A stretch of DNA of 64,000 nucleotides from Chryseobacterium sp. (GTDB taxonomy: Bacteria; Bacteroidota; Bacteroidia; Flavobacteriales; Weeksellaceae): assembly GCF_029240215.1 (NCBI RefSeq), contig NZ_JARBTK010000007.1, positions 219,372 through 283,371 of the forward strand, read 5' to 3'. Under the pieces are notes generated by a model that was not told the DNA's origin, searched no databases, and saw nothing but the letters and a program-made list of their open reading frames with translations. This document shows, piece by piece, positions 33,479 through 42,831 of this stretch. The translations under genes were made by a program, and so were the position numbers. Position 1 is the stretch's first letter, and the number at the start of each line of letters is the position of its first letter.

Positions 33479-34711
33479 ATGAAAAGATATCCTGCCTTTT
33501 TGTTATTGCTGTTATTACCCATTACGATGTCGGCACAGCAAAATTCTACTGCTGATGAGCTGTATCTAAGAGCCCGTACTGCAGCTTTTGAGCAGAAGGA
33601 TTATGTTGTATCTATTGCTCTCGCAAAAGAGGCATTGGAAAAAGCTCCCGATTATACTGATATTTCTATTTTTTTAGGAAGACTATATACATGGAACAAG
33701 GATGTTGTTTCTGCCAGGACTGTATTTGAAGATCTCGGAAAAAAAGGGGTGAAGGATGAGGATTATTTTGTAGCCTATGCTTCGTTGGAGTATTGGAATG
33801 ATGAAAATACAAATGCCATTAAAGTGATTGATGAGGGATTATCAAATCACCCTTCTTCTGAAGCGTTGTGGTTATTAAAAGCAAAAGTTTATTTTGGAAT
33901 TAATGACTATTCCGAAGCGGAAAAAGCCATTGCCAGTCTTTTATTGATCAATCCAAAAAATACGGAAGCAAGAGCTCTTGCTGTGAGAATAAATGAGTTT
34001 TCTACAAAAAACGCAATAGGTATTATTTACAATTATTCACACTTTGATAAGCAATTCGATGATGACTGGCATGTTATAGGGGTAAGTTATAAAAGAATAA
34101 CCTCATTAGGATCAATAATCTTGAGAGGAAATTATGCAAATAAGTTTGCACAGAACGGCACGCAGATAGAGTTGGAGGCTTACCCAAGATTGTCTAAGAT
34201 ATTTTATCTGTATGTAGGCGGTGGGTATTCTGATGATGTAGGTCTTTTTCCAAAATACCGTACAGGAGTTTCCCTGAATGCCAATTTACCACACAGTTTT
34301 GAAGCAGAGATAGGGTACAGGCAACTTTATTTTACTAACAGTATCTGGATGTATACCGCTTCAGTAGGTAAATATTACAAGAATTTTTGGTTTAATTTGC
34401 GTACCTATATTACCCCAGATAACAAAAATATTTCACATTCTTATACAGGAACTGTACGTTATTATACAAAAAGTGCTCAAGACTATTTTGCCTTTCAGAT
34501 AGGAACAGGAATTAGTCCGGAAGAAAACCGCAACAACCTTTTGGAAAATGAGAATTTTAAATTGAAGACTTTCAAAATAGGGGCTGAATATAACTTTTCT
34601 GTCCAGGCAAATTCATTTTCACTGGGAACGATGTACTATAATCAGGAATATCTCCCGAATGAAAAAGGCAATCAATTCGATATAACTTTAGGATATACCC
34701 GGAAATTTTAA
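33479..34711 (+). CDS. YaiO-family outer-membrane barrel with TPR domain
   Basis: The 410-residue protein has a signal peptide (cleaved near MSAQQ), a TPR-like region (about 22-175, with NPKNTEARALAVRI) and a beta-barrel of the YaiO type (about 180-410: IIYNYSHFDKQFDDDWHVIGVSYKR, ending FDITLGYTRKF). The combination of periplasmic TPR and outer-membrane barrel resembles PgaA- and AlgE/AlgK-like exporters that pass a nascent polysaccharide across the outer membrane. It converges with the GT2-HEAT-kinase gene set that starts on the other side, so the two gene groups probably form one secretion module. Confidence 0.85.
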   Translation: MKRYPAFLLLLLLPITMSAQQNSTADELYLRARTAAFEQKDYVVSIALAKEALEKAPDYTDISIFLGRLYTWNKDVVSARTVFEDLGKKGVKDEDYFVAYASLEYWNDENTNAIKVIDEGLSNHPSSEALWLLKAKVYFGINDYSEAEKAIASLLLINPKNTEARALAVRINEFSTKNAIGIIYNYSHFDKQFDDDWHVIGVSYKRITSLGSIILRGNYANKFAQNGTQIELEAYPRLSKIFYLYVGGGYSDDVGLFPKYRTGVSLNANLPHSFEAEIGYRQLYFTNSIWMYTASVGKYYKNFWFNLRTYITPDNKNISHSYTGTVRYYTKSAQDYFAFQIGTGISPEENRNNLLENENFKLKTFKIGAEYNFSVQANSFSLGTMYYNQEYLPNEKGNQFDITLGYTRKF

Positions 34712-34912
34712 AAACCGTATTTTATTCTTTCATTAAATTAAAAATTACAGAAGTCAATATTAATTTTTGAAAGTATAAAACATGGAGTTTATTGTTTTAA
34801 ACTGATTGAAACGATTGCTGATTTTTTTTATTACCGTAGTATCATTGGCTACATATTCTTTCATTCAAAAAAGAAAATCCTCATTTAGTATTCCGGAATT
34901 GCTCTGAAGCTT

Positions 34913-37042
34913 CTAAGGATTGCCTAAAAATTCGCTAATTTCCGGATGCTCGTTAATAAAACTATCTTCATTAGATTTAAAAAAGTAGATCCACTTGCTT
35001 TTCGCTGCATTTTGATTAAATTCATTGGCACTCTTCAATACTTTGGTATCTAACAGAAACGAAGGAACAAAAAAAGCGAGTAAACCAATTCCCAATAATG
35101 TAATACCTGTATAGATTGATTTGAAAGAACTTTTCCCGGCCAGCCATAAAGGAATAAATGATGCCACAATCAAAATACCCATCAAAGCAAAATTTTTGAA
35201 ATTAAGCATACCACTTGCCTGTAAAACCTGTTTTATTTCGTTTTTGCTGTAATAGAGAAGTTCAGATCCCAGAAGATTATGAGTTTCAGTAAAATAAAGA
35301 AACAAAATATACTGTGTAACAATTACCGTCAAAAATACTCCTGTGGTAAGTATTTTTGCCCAAGTTTCTTTGACGAGCGATAAGATGAGATAAATAATAC
35401 CCGTCAATAATATCAGCTTAAAGGCAAACAAAATATTTTCAGATAAAAGGGGAGCAATGATTATTGATGTATCTAATGTTGGGAAAGAATACTGATACCA
35501 TAGCAATTCTGCACCTATTCCAATTAAAAAAAGTATAAAGAATATTACCGCCAATATTCCAAAGCGCTTAAGCCCTTCCTGAAGAATAACTGAAATTCTT
35601 TCTTTTAACGGTAAATTTTGGGTACTTTGATTAAAGCCCTGTCTTGTCATTTCTCCCCAACCGTGAGATTTCCTGAAATAATCAATAAACCCACTGACAC
35701 CAGCTTTTACCACAATAGGATGAAAATAAAAAGGTTCTGAAAAAGCAGTAGCAATAAGAGCAAAAAAGTCTTTTCTTTTTGTATATACCTGATAACTTAC
35801 CAGGTCGACCAGTATCGCATAGATAGAATACAGAAACCCCATTGAAATTACTAATGCAAATAGGACACTGAAAAATGACCAGCTGATAATACCCAATAAT
35901 AAAAAAATAATAAAAATAATATATCCTGAAAATTCTACCAGTGGTCCCAGAAATTCGAAAAAGAACCAATAAGGAAGGCTGATCATCCCCAGTTTTCCGT
36001 ATTTGGGATTAAACATCATCTTTCTGTGCTTCCAAAGCGTTTCTATCGTTCCGCGCATCCATCTGTTCCTCTGTTTTTTAAGAATATCCTTTGTTTCCGG
36101 AACTTCAGTCCAGCACAAAGGATCAGGGATGGTAAGTACTTCATAAGGCTCATTTCTTTCTTCCATATACTTTCGCATACGGACTACCAGTTCCATATCT
36201 TCACCCACAGTATTCTTATCATACCCACCACAAGCCAACACAATTTTTCTGTCAAAAACTCCAAACGCTCCTGAAATTAAGATTAGCCCCGATGCGCGTG
36301 ACCAAGCCATACGCCCCAGTACAAAGGCCCTGATATATTCCAATGCCTGAGTTCTTCCAAGCAGGGTTCTTGGCATATTCACACTTATCACTTTACCATT
36401 TTCAATGACACAGTTGTTCGCCAGACGAATCACTCCACCACATGCGATATACTTTTTATCGGTCTGTTCCAGAAAAGGCTTTGCCAATTTCAAAATAGCA
36501 TCCTGCTCCAGAATACAGTCTACATCTATACAGACAAGATATTCGCCGGAAGAAATATTAACACCTACATTGAGAGCATCTGCTTTACCCCCATTTTCTT
36601 TATCTACAACAATGAGCTTTTTAAAAGCCGGATTTTTACTTTTATAAACGCCTCTCACTTTGTTTGTCTCTATTTTTCCCTGTATGAAATAAGCCATCGA
36701 TTCAAGATCATAGGCTTCGATCAGTTTTTGTATAGAATCATCTTTACTACCGTCATTGACAATAATAATTTCCAGATTATGATAGTATAGAGATAACAAG
36801 GAACGCACATTTTCTACAATGGTCATTCCTTCGTTGTAGGCAGGAGCAATAATACTAAAGGTCGGAGCGTTGGGATTTGCTGCAATAATGCTGTAATCTG
36901 TAAATGTATTTTCTTTTTTATATTTTGATACAGCTCCTAATGCATAAATTCCTATCCATCCGTAAATAATTGCTACAGCTGAACCATACAGTAGAAACAG
37001 CCATATAACAACTTCATAAATGATGTGTGAGAATTCTAACAT
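34913..37042 (-). CDS. processive GT2 glycosyltransferase (polysaccharide synthase)
   Basis: The 709-residue membrane enzyme has an N-terminal helix (about 8-32), a GT2 catalytic domain (about 55-330) with SIIAPAYNEG, IIIVNDGSKDDS, the metal-binding CIDVDC, GEDMELVVRMRKY and the processive-synthase motif KKQRNRWMRGT (Q-x-x-R-W), then a long hydrophobic half with about eight more helices. This resembles PgaC, cellulose and hyaluronan synthases, which polymerise a sugar and push it across the inner membrane. No PilZ domain is visible, so c-di-GMP control is not indicated. It overlaps the upstream HEAT gene by seven bases. The sugar is unknown; GlcNAc is one guess. Confidence 0.88.
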   Translation of the reverse strand: MLEFSHIIYEVVIWLFLLYGSAVAIIYGWIGIYALGAVSKYKKENTFTDYSIIAANPNAPTFSIIAPAYNEGMTIVENVRSLLSLYYHNLEIIIVNDGSKDDSIQKLIEAYDLESMAYFIQGKIETNKVRGVYKSKNPAFKKLIVVDKENGGKADALNVGVNISSGEYLVCIDVDCILEQDAILKLAKPFLEQTDKKYIACGGVIRLANNCVIENGKVISVNMPRTLLGRTQALEYIRAFVLGRMAWSRASGLILISGAFGVFDRKIVLACGGYDKNTVGEDMELVVRMRKYMEERNEPYEVLTIPDPLCWTEVPETKDILKKQRNRWMRGTIETLWKHRKMMFNPKYGKLGMISLPYWFFFEFLGPLVEFSGYIIFIIFLLLGIISWSFFSVLFALVISMGFLYSIYAILVDLVSYQVYTKRKDFFALIATAFSEPFYFHPIVVKAGVSGFIDYFRKSHGWGEMTRQGFNQSTQNLPLKERISVILQEGLKRFGILAVIFFILFLIGIGAELLWYQYSFPTLDTSIIIAPLLSENILFAFKLILLTGIIYLILSLVKETWAKILTTGVFLTVIVTQYILFLYFTETHNLLGSELLYYSKNEIKQVLQASGMLNFKNFALMGILIVASFIPLWLAGKSSFKSIYTGITLLGIGLLAFFVPSFLLDTKVLKSANEFNQNAAKSKWIYFFKSNEDSFINEHPEISEFLGNP

Positions 37043-38097
37043 ATTTTTTCCTGCAATGCGTATTTTATGATTTTAATTAATTCTTCGGAAGAACTTTCAT
37101 TCTCAGCCATCTGTGCTAAATATTGCTTTTCTTCCAATGAAAATAAAGCTTGTGCGGCGCAGACTTTGATGCCTGTTTCAGTATTATCAAGCAGTTGTTT
37201 TTTCAGGAAATCTGTAGACCTTTTATCGCCGGAAGTTTTGATTGCTTTAAGAATTTCGAGTTGAACTTCAATGGGCTGATCGGGATATACATCAGTAAAG
37301 CAGGTAATCGTTGAGGGATTCTCCAAAGACAATAAGGTTTGTATTGTCTGCACTCTTACTTCTGTTGAAGGATGGGCCAACAGTTGAGTAACAATAGAGT
37401 AAACTGTAAGTACCTGAAATTTTCTTAACAGTTTAAGGGTGAAAATAACCACAGAATTGTTTGAACTCTCAAGCCAGCCTTTTATGATACCTTCAGAATT
37501 TTCGGGAATGTGATTTATTGAGCGAAGTAAACGCAGCTGTTGCCATTCTGATATTACTGTAGGAATAGTATTTAAATAATGTAATCCTTCAAATCCTTTA
37601 AAATTCACCAACGCATATTGAGCTTCCTGGTATACCTGTGGTGAAGGATGTGCCAGAAATCTGGAAATTTCCGGTAGGCTGCCTTCTGCATTCATGGCTG
37701 TAAGTTCCTGTATTCCTCCTGCCGTTAAGTAAAGCTTTTTTTGATTCAGCTTTTTTAGGGCGTCCTCCTGAAGATTATATTGTTCAAAAAGATACTTTAT
37801 TTTATTTTGGGCAACTCCGGAAAATTTTTTCTCCGAATCAACCAGTTTTTGCAAAAAAAGATTTCTAAATGAAGGATTTCCGTTAGCTATAATAAAATCA
37901 CGATCAGGTGACACTTCATCCTCTTCGTAAACAATGACTTTTGTGATTGTTTTATTGATTATTTCTGACCATCCCGAAAGACGAACTGACACTTTATACT
38001 GATAAAAGCTATAAATGATGACCACAATAATCAACACAAGTACCAGTGAGAGCATTCCCAGAAAGATAAGAAAAATAAAATGTACAGAATTTATCAT
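37036..38097 (-). CDS. membrane-anchored HEAT-repeat protein
   Basis: The 353-residue protein has one N-terminal membrane helix (about 8-32) and a cytoplasmic HEAT-repeat solenoid (about 95-350), with repeats such as SRFLAHPSPQVYQEAQYALVNF, LLAHPSTEVRVQTIQTLLSL and LLDNTETGIKVCAAQALFSL. Such proteins are scaffolds. It overlaps the GT2 gene by seven bases and lies ten bases after the response regulator, so it is probably a dedicated partner that links the regulator to the synthase. Its exact role is not known. Confidence 0.8.
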   Translation of the reverse strand: MINSVHFIFLIFLGMLSLVLVLIIVVIIYSFYQYKVSVRLSGWSEIINKTITKVIVYEEDEVSPDRDFIIANGNPSFRNLFLQKLVDSEKKFSGVAQNKIKYLFEQYNLQEDALKKLNQKKLYLTAGGIQELTAMNAEGSLPEISRFLAHPSPQVYQEAQYALVNFKGFEGLHYLNTIPTVISEWQQLRLLRSINHIPENSEGIIKGWLESSNNSVVIFTLKLLRKFQVLTVYSIVTQLLAHPSTEVRVQTIQTLLSLENPSTITCFTDVYPDQPIEVQLEILKAIKTSGDKRSTDFLKKQLLDNTETGIKVCAAQALFSLEEKQYLAQMAENESSSEELIKIIKYALQEKIC

Positions 38098-38106
38098 CTT
38101 AGCTGT

Positions 38107-38460
38107 TTATTTTGAAAATCTTTTTATCCTTAAAATTAATTCGTTGGGACTGAAAGGCTTTACAATAAAATCGGATGCCCCTAAGTCAAAAGCATTCAGC
38201 ACCACCTCTTCCTGTCCCATACTTGATAGCATGATTACAGGTATTTTCTTACCCATTGACTGTATGGCAGACAGAATTTCAATTCCGGAGGCAAAAGGCA
38301 TCATAATATCGGTTATAGCGAGATCTATGCTTTCGTTTTTCAAGGTTTCAATAGCTTCTTTGCCGTTACGGCTCAAAATTACCTCATGCCCTTCTTTGAG
38401 CAATTTGTGCTCTATTGTCTTTAAAATAAGCTCGTCATCTTCAGCAATTAAAATCACCAT
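38107..38460 (-). CDS. single-domain response regulator
   Basis: The 117-residue protein is a stand-alone receiver with acidic Asp8-Asp9, phospho-acceptor Asp51 in AITDIMMP, MLSSMG and KPFSPN. There is no output domain, so it should act by protein contact, as CheY and Spo0F do. It lies between the hybrid kinase and the HEAT protein genes with short gaps (14 and 9 bases), which fits a phosphorelay from the Hpt domain of the kinase to the polysaccharide synthase complex. Confidence 0.9.
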   Translation of the reverse strand: MVILIAEDDELILKTIEHKLLKEGHEVILSRNGKEAIETLKNESIDLAITDIMMPFASGIEILSAIQSMGKKIPVIMLSSMGQEEVVLNAFDLGASDFIVKPFSPNELILRIKRFSK

Positions 38461-38474
38461 CGTCTTGTTATTTA

Positions 38475-41400
38475 TTATATTAAATCCTTAATTAATTGTA
38501 CTCCTGTCTTTATTTCATGTATGATTTCATACTCCATAGAAGTATACTCCATATTGTCTTCAATACGGCTCTCCCAACTGGCAGTTTGTTCCGTAAGCTT
38601 TACTAATCCTGCGGTTCCGGCAGTTCCTCTGAGTTTGTGAAGAATCTGTTTTAGATATTCATTATCCTTTTCTTTTATCCCTGATTTTAAATTTTCTTCC
38701 GCTTGGGTAAGTTCTTGTACCACTAAGTTCAAAAATACTTTTCTGAAATCATCATCATCGCCCATTTGCTCCCTTAGAAGATTCATATCCAAATACATTT
38801 CAGGATGTGAATGGTCTTCAGATATTCCCTGAACGTCAATGCCTATATATTTTTTCAACATTTCCAAAAGATCGTTTTGTCTGAGAGGCTTGGGCAGAAA
38901 ATCATTCATTCCCGAATCCAGACATTTTTCTTTTTCACCCAATACATTTCCTGCGGTCACCCCAATAATCGGAATTGTGGAGTACTCCGGTAACAGGCGG
39001 ATCTGCTTCGTAGCTTCTATCCCGTCCATTACAGGCATCTGTACATCCATTAGCACCAGATCAAAAAGCTGATCCCGGCATTTTTCCAATGCTTGCAGAC
39101 CATCGTATGCTTCTACTAACCGTACATCGGAAATCAATGATTTCATCATCCTGTTATTAAGAACCATATTCACAGGATTATCATCAACAAGCAAGACATA
39201 AGGAGAAGACATGAGCATAGAAGGTTCTGCTGTCTGCAATAGTTTGTGGGCAACTGTCTCTTTTTCTGAGCTTTTTATTGCCCGTCGTAACGTTTTGTAC
39301 AATTCTTCAGATTTGATAGGTTTAAGCAGAAAATATGAGTTTTCTTCCCTCTTAAAAGAATTGATAACATCATGCTCTTCAGAAGATGTGTGAAGGATAA
39401 CAAGAGGTGAGACTTCATTTCGCTGATTAAATAGTTGCTTTATTTTCTCGATTGTTTCCAACCCTGATATAACCGGCATATGGTAATCTACCAGGATGAC
39501 ATCAAACCGTTCTCCTGCTAACAACAGCTGAAGAGCTTCCATACCATTAGCAGCCAGTGTAGAATCTATATTTTTGTAAGCAAGCATATGCTGAAGAATA
39601 ATTCTGTTTGCTTCATTATCATCAACGATAAGAACTCTGTTGATCTGCAGTGCTTCATCTTCGCTGTGATCAGAAACTTCATAAGAAATCTGAATGTCAA
39701 AATAAAAAACAGATCCTTTTTCAAGTTCGCTTACCAGGGAAAGTTTACTTCCCATATATTTCAAAATATTATTTGAAATTGTGAGTCCCAGACCAGTTCC
39801 TCCATATCGTTTACTGATAGAACTGTTTTCCTGAGTAAAAGCATTAAAGATATGCTGCTGTTTTTCTACAGGAATACCAATTCCTGTATCTCTCACAGAG
39901 AATCTTAATGTTATATTTTTATCGTCTATATTCAGCTTTTCTACTTTAAGCTCTATCTCACCCTGTGCTGTAAATTTTACGGCATTCCCGAGAAGATTGA
40001 TGAGAATCTGCTTCAATCGTGTTTCATCAAGCCAGATTGTTTTAGGTAATCCCGGTTCAATATTTAAAAGAAGTTCGATATTTTTTTTCTGAGACTGATA
40101 AAGAATTACATTGATTACCTGACTCACCATATCATAAACATCGGCTTTTTCGACCAAAAGCTCCATTTTCCCCGATTCAATTTTAGAGAAGTCAAGAATA
40201 TCATTAATAATATTCAGCAGGTTTTCACCAGACTCATTAATATAATTGAGATACTGCGTTTGTATTTCATTCAATGGGGTTTGAAGTAAAAGATCGGAAA
40301 ACCCTATTACCCCGTTGAGCGGAGTTCTTATCTCATGGCTCATATTGGCTAAAAATTCAGACTTGGTTTTATTGGCAATATCTGCCATCTCCTTTGCATT
40401 CTTAAGCTCTTCATTGGTTCTTACCGACTCCGTAATATTTTGTGCAGAAACAATAACTCCACCCATAACTTCATCAGATAAATACCATGGGCTTATCACA
40501 ATATTATAATGTTGTATTCCTTCTTTATGAGGAACTTCTAAAGCCATGTCCCTATTTATGTAAGTTTTACCTCTCAGTGCATCTCTATATATTTTCTTCC
40601 TGTCATCTGGCACATTGGGTGAAACGGTAAACATATTTTTTCCGATAAGGTCTGTATCATGCATCTGAAACTCATTTTTCCAACTGCTGCTTACTGACAG
40701 ATAATTGAGGTCGTTATCAAACATTGCCACCGCAGTGGGAACATATGTTACAAATGACTGTAGCATGGCTTCTTTTGTAGCCAGTTCGATATATATATTT
40801 TTGAAGGTATCAATATCCTGAATAATTCCAAAAACTCTTGTACAGACACCATCTTCAAATTCAGGTATTCCCTTCACCCTTACCCATATCATCACTCCAT
40901 CCTCACGTATAAGCTGTAACTCTTCATCATACGGTATCCCTTTTTGTACAGCTCTCTCAAATAATAATTCTACTTTTTTTCTACTTTCTTTACTATAAAA
41001 TCCTAATGCATTTTCAAAATCAGGCTGAAATGTCTTGTCTATTTTATGTATTTCTTTAGTAGATTGAGACCAGAAAACAGTATTGGTTTTAAGATTGACT
41101 TCCCAGCCTCCGACTTGTGCCACCGCGCTCGTCTGTTCCAATATTTTCTTAGTGTACAACAAATCTTTTTCAAGAGTCATTCTTTCTGTAACATTCAAAG
41201 CTGTACTTACTACATATGGCATTCCCTCTTTGTCAGTTTCTACCAGATTATGATACATCCACACCATTTCTTCTCCGTCCTTAGATTTTAGGATCATGGT
41301 TCCGAGATCTTCCTGATTGACGTTGATTCTTTCAAGATATTGTGCTAGTAAAGGCCAGTTTTTTTCCGGAACAAGATCTTTTAAATTCAGTCCTCTAACT

Positions 41401-42380
41401 TCTTCTTCTGAATAATGAAGTGTTTTTCGTCCTTTTTCATTAACGGCGATGATATTTCCTTCCATATCATGCATACTCATTAATCCTATTGCATTTTCAA
41501 AAAAACTTCTAAAGCGACGCTCTGAACTTTCAAGTTTTTGTGTCTCTTCGATCTGCTGTGTAATATTGATACCAAAGCAGAAAATCTCAGAATGGTTCTG
41601 ATTCTGTTTTAAATACCATTCTACGGTAATCGGTGAGGCATCATTGATGTCTGTAGAAGTAGAAAATGTAACTTCCTCATGAATATCAGGCAGCTTTTTT
41701 ATTAGCAATTGCAATTCATTATTATGCTCACCTAAAATTTTTAAAAAATTCTGATCAGGATTTTCTGTTTTACTAAACCGGAAAACCTTTTCGAAGGTAG
41801 GATTAGCATCCTTAAGCATGAAATTATTATCAAGGACACAAATTAGATTATTGGAAATATTGAAGGTCTGCTGAAAATATTCTGCTTCAATATTTTTTCT
41901 TTTTCCTGTCAGGAGATTGGTAACAGCGCTTCCTATTTTTTGCAGAGCGATTATTTGCTTTTCTGTCAGTGTCTTGGGCTGATAATCAATAACGCATAGA
42001 GTTCCTAATGCAAATCCTTCATCATCTATAAGAGGGATTCCTGCATAAAAGCGAATTCCTCCAGCCAGTATCAGTGGATTTTCAGATGATCTTTCGTCTG
42101 ATAATGTATCATTGATTATTACAACCTCACCACTTGCAATGGAATATTGGCATAAAGTGCTTTTTCTGTCTACAGAATCAAAGGCAAGTCCTATACAACT
42201 TTGAATGACCTGTGTTTCACTTTCCATCATAGCGATAAGAGAAGCCGGACAGTCGGCAATGAGGCATGCTGTTTCTGCAAAAATATCTAACTGCGGATCT
42301 TTTTCCAACTGCAAAAGGTCAAAAAACTTCAGCTTATTGATTCGTCCGTCTTCGTTAGCAGGAACAGGGTATTTATCCAT
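38475..42380 (-). CDS. hybrid sensor kinase with GAF, PAS, two receivers and Hpt
   Basis: The 1301-residue soluble protein has a GAF domain (about 20-160), four PAS/PAC domains (about 165-280, 285-400, 410-530 and 540-655), HisKA with His682 in SHEIRTPLNG, HATPase_c (about 790-905, with GNAVKFT and GTGLGLTI), a receiver with Asp965 (ILVDYHMP), a second receiver with Asp1112 (LMDVQMP) and an Hpt domain with His1248 in ILHKLRGTAG. No membrane helix is seen, so it should sense a cytoplasmic cue. Its phosphorelay probably ends at the small response regulator next to it. This long architecture is usual for Bacteroidota. The cue is unknown. Confidence 0.93.
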   Translation of the reverse strand: MDKYPVPANEDGRINKLKFFDLLQLEKDPQLDIFAETACLIADCPASLIAMMESETQVIQSCIGLAFDSVDRKSTLCQYSIASGEVVIINDTLSDERSSENPLILAGGIRFYAGIPLIDDEGFALGTLCVIDYQPKTLTEKQIIALQKIGSAVTNLLTGKRKNIEAEYFQQTFNISNNLICVLDNNFMLKDANPTFEKVFRFSKTENPDQNFLKILGEHNNELQLLIKKLPDIHEEVTFSTSTDINDASPITVEWYLKQNQNHSEIFCFGINITQQIEETQKLESSERRFRSFFENAIGLMSMHDMEGNIIAVNEKGRKTLHYSEEEVRGLNLKDLVPEKNWPLLAQYLERINVNQEDLGTMILKSKDGEEMVWMYHNLVETDKEGMPYVVSTALNVTERMTLEKDLLYTKKILEQTSAVAQVGGWEVNLKTNTVFWSQSTKEIHKIDKTFQPDFENALGFYSKESRKKVELLFERAVQKGIPYDEELQLIREDGVMIWVRVKGIPEFEDGVCTRVFGIIQDIDTFKNIYIELATKEAMLQSFVTYVPTAVAMFDNDLNYLSVSSSWKNEFQMHDTDLIGKNMFTVSPNVPDDRKKIYRDALRGKTYINRDMALEVPHKEGIQHYNIVISPWYLSDEVMGGVIVSAQNITESVRTNEELKNAKEMADIANKTKSEFLANMSHEIRTPLNGVIGFSDLLLQTPLNEIQTQYLNYINESGENLLNIINDILDFSKIESGKMELLVEKADVYDMVSQVINVILYQSQKKNIELLLNIEPGLPKTIWLDETRLKQILINLLGNAVKFTAQGEIELKVEKLNIDDKNITLRFSVRDTGIGIPVEKQQHIFNAFTQENSSISKRYGGTGLGLTISNNILKYMGSKLSLVSELEKGSVFYFDIQISYEVSDHSEDEALQINRVLIVDDNEANRIILQHMLAYKNIDSTLAANGMEALQLLLAGERFDVILVDYHMPVISGLETIEKIKQLFNQRNEVSPLVILHTSSEEHDVINSFKREENSYFLLKPIKSEELYKTLRRAIKSSEKETVAHKLLQTAEPSMLMSSPYVLLVDDNPVNMVLNNRMMKSLISDVRLVEAYDGLQALEKCRDQLFDLVLMDVQMPVMDGIEATKQIRLLPEYSTIPIIGVTAGNVLGEKEKCLDSGMNDFLPKPLRQNDLLEMLKKYIGIDVQGISEDHSHPEMYLDMNLLREQMGDDDDFRKVFLNLVVQELTQAEENLKSGIKEKDNEYLKQILHKLRGTAGTAGLVKLTEQTASWESRIEDNMEYTSMEYEIIHEIKTGVQLIKDLI

Positions 42381-42769
42381 GTAGTAGTTTCTTATTTTAT
42401 AGTTTATTAAAATGATATTCGTTGATTTAAGGCTTAAAATTTTAACTATTATAACTAATAATCAAATTATGTAATCAAAATTCCAAATTACAAATTATTT
42501 TACACTTAACCGCTATAAATTAGAGTATGCAGAAATATGTAAGTGAATTATTTAAGAATAAAGATGATGTTTAAGCCTATACGCTCAAGAAAAATTTTAA
42601 AAAGGTACAACAAAATAAATTTATATATCTATAAAAAGTGATAAATTTACATTGATTTTAAACTGCGGATTTAGAGCTCTAAAATATTTAAACTGTTGAT
42701 AATCTCTGTAGTAGGAGGGTGTTGGGAATTTTTAAAGTCCCGTTTTGATTTGCTATAATATTAAAATAT
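42381..42769. other. intergenic stretch upstream of the hybrid kinase
   Basis: No gene was found. On the plus strand AACCGCTATAAATTAGAG (42508-42525) resembles AACCGCTATAATTTGGAG before the L,D-transpeptidase gene (16085-16102), but no gene follows it on that strand. The stretch otherwise reads as AT-rich promoter DNA. Confidence 0.4.
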
Positions 42770-42813
42770 CATCAAAACCCCTTAAAAATGAATGTTTTTA
42801 AGGGGTCTTGATG
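42770..42813 (-). terminator. terminator of the efflux operon
   Basis: Arms 42770-42788 and 42795-42813 form a 19-bp stem with one mismatch around a 6-base loop, with core ACCCCTTAAAAA and its complement. It lies 18 bases past the TolC gene on the minus strand. It can also work in the plus direction. Confidence 0.88.
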
Positions 42814-42831
42814 AGGAAATTTTTTAATTAA

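Noticed and set aside
42539..42574. Tiny plus-strand frame after a promoter-like AACCGCTATAAATTAGAG
   Set aside because: Fewer than 15 codons, no conserved features, and the similarity to the L,D-transpeptidase promoter may be chance.
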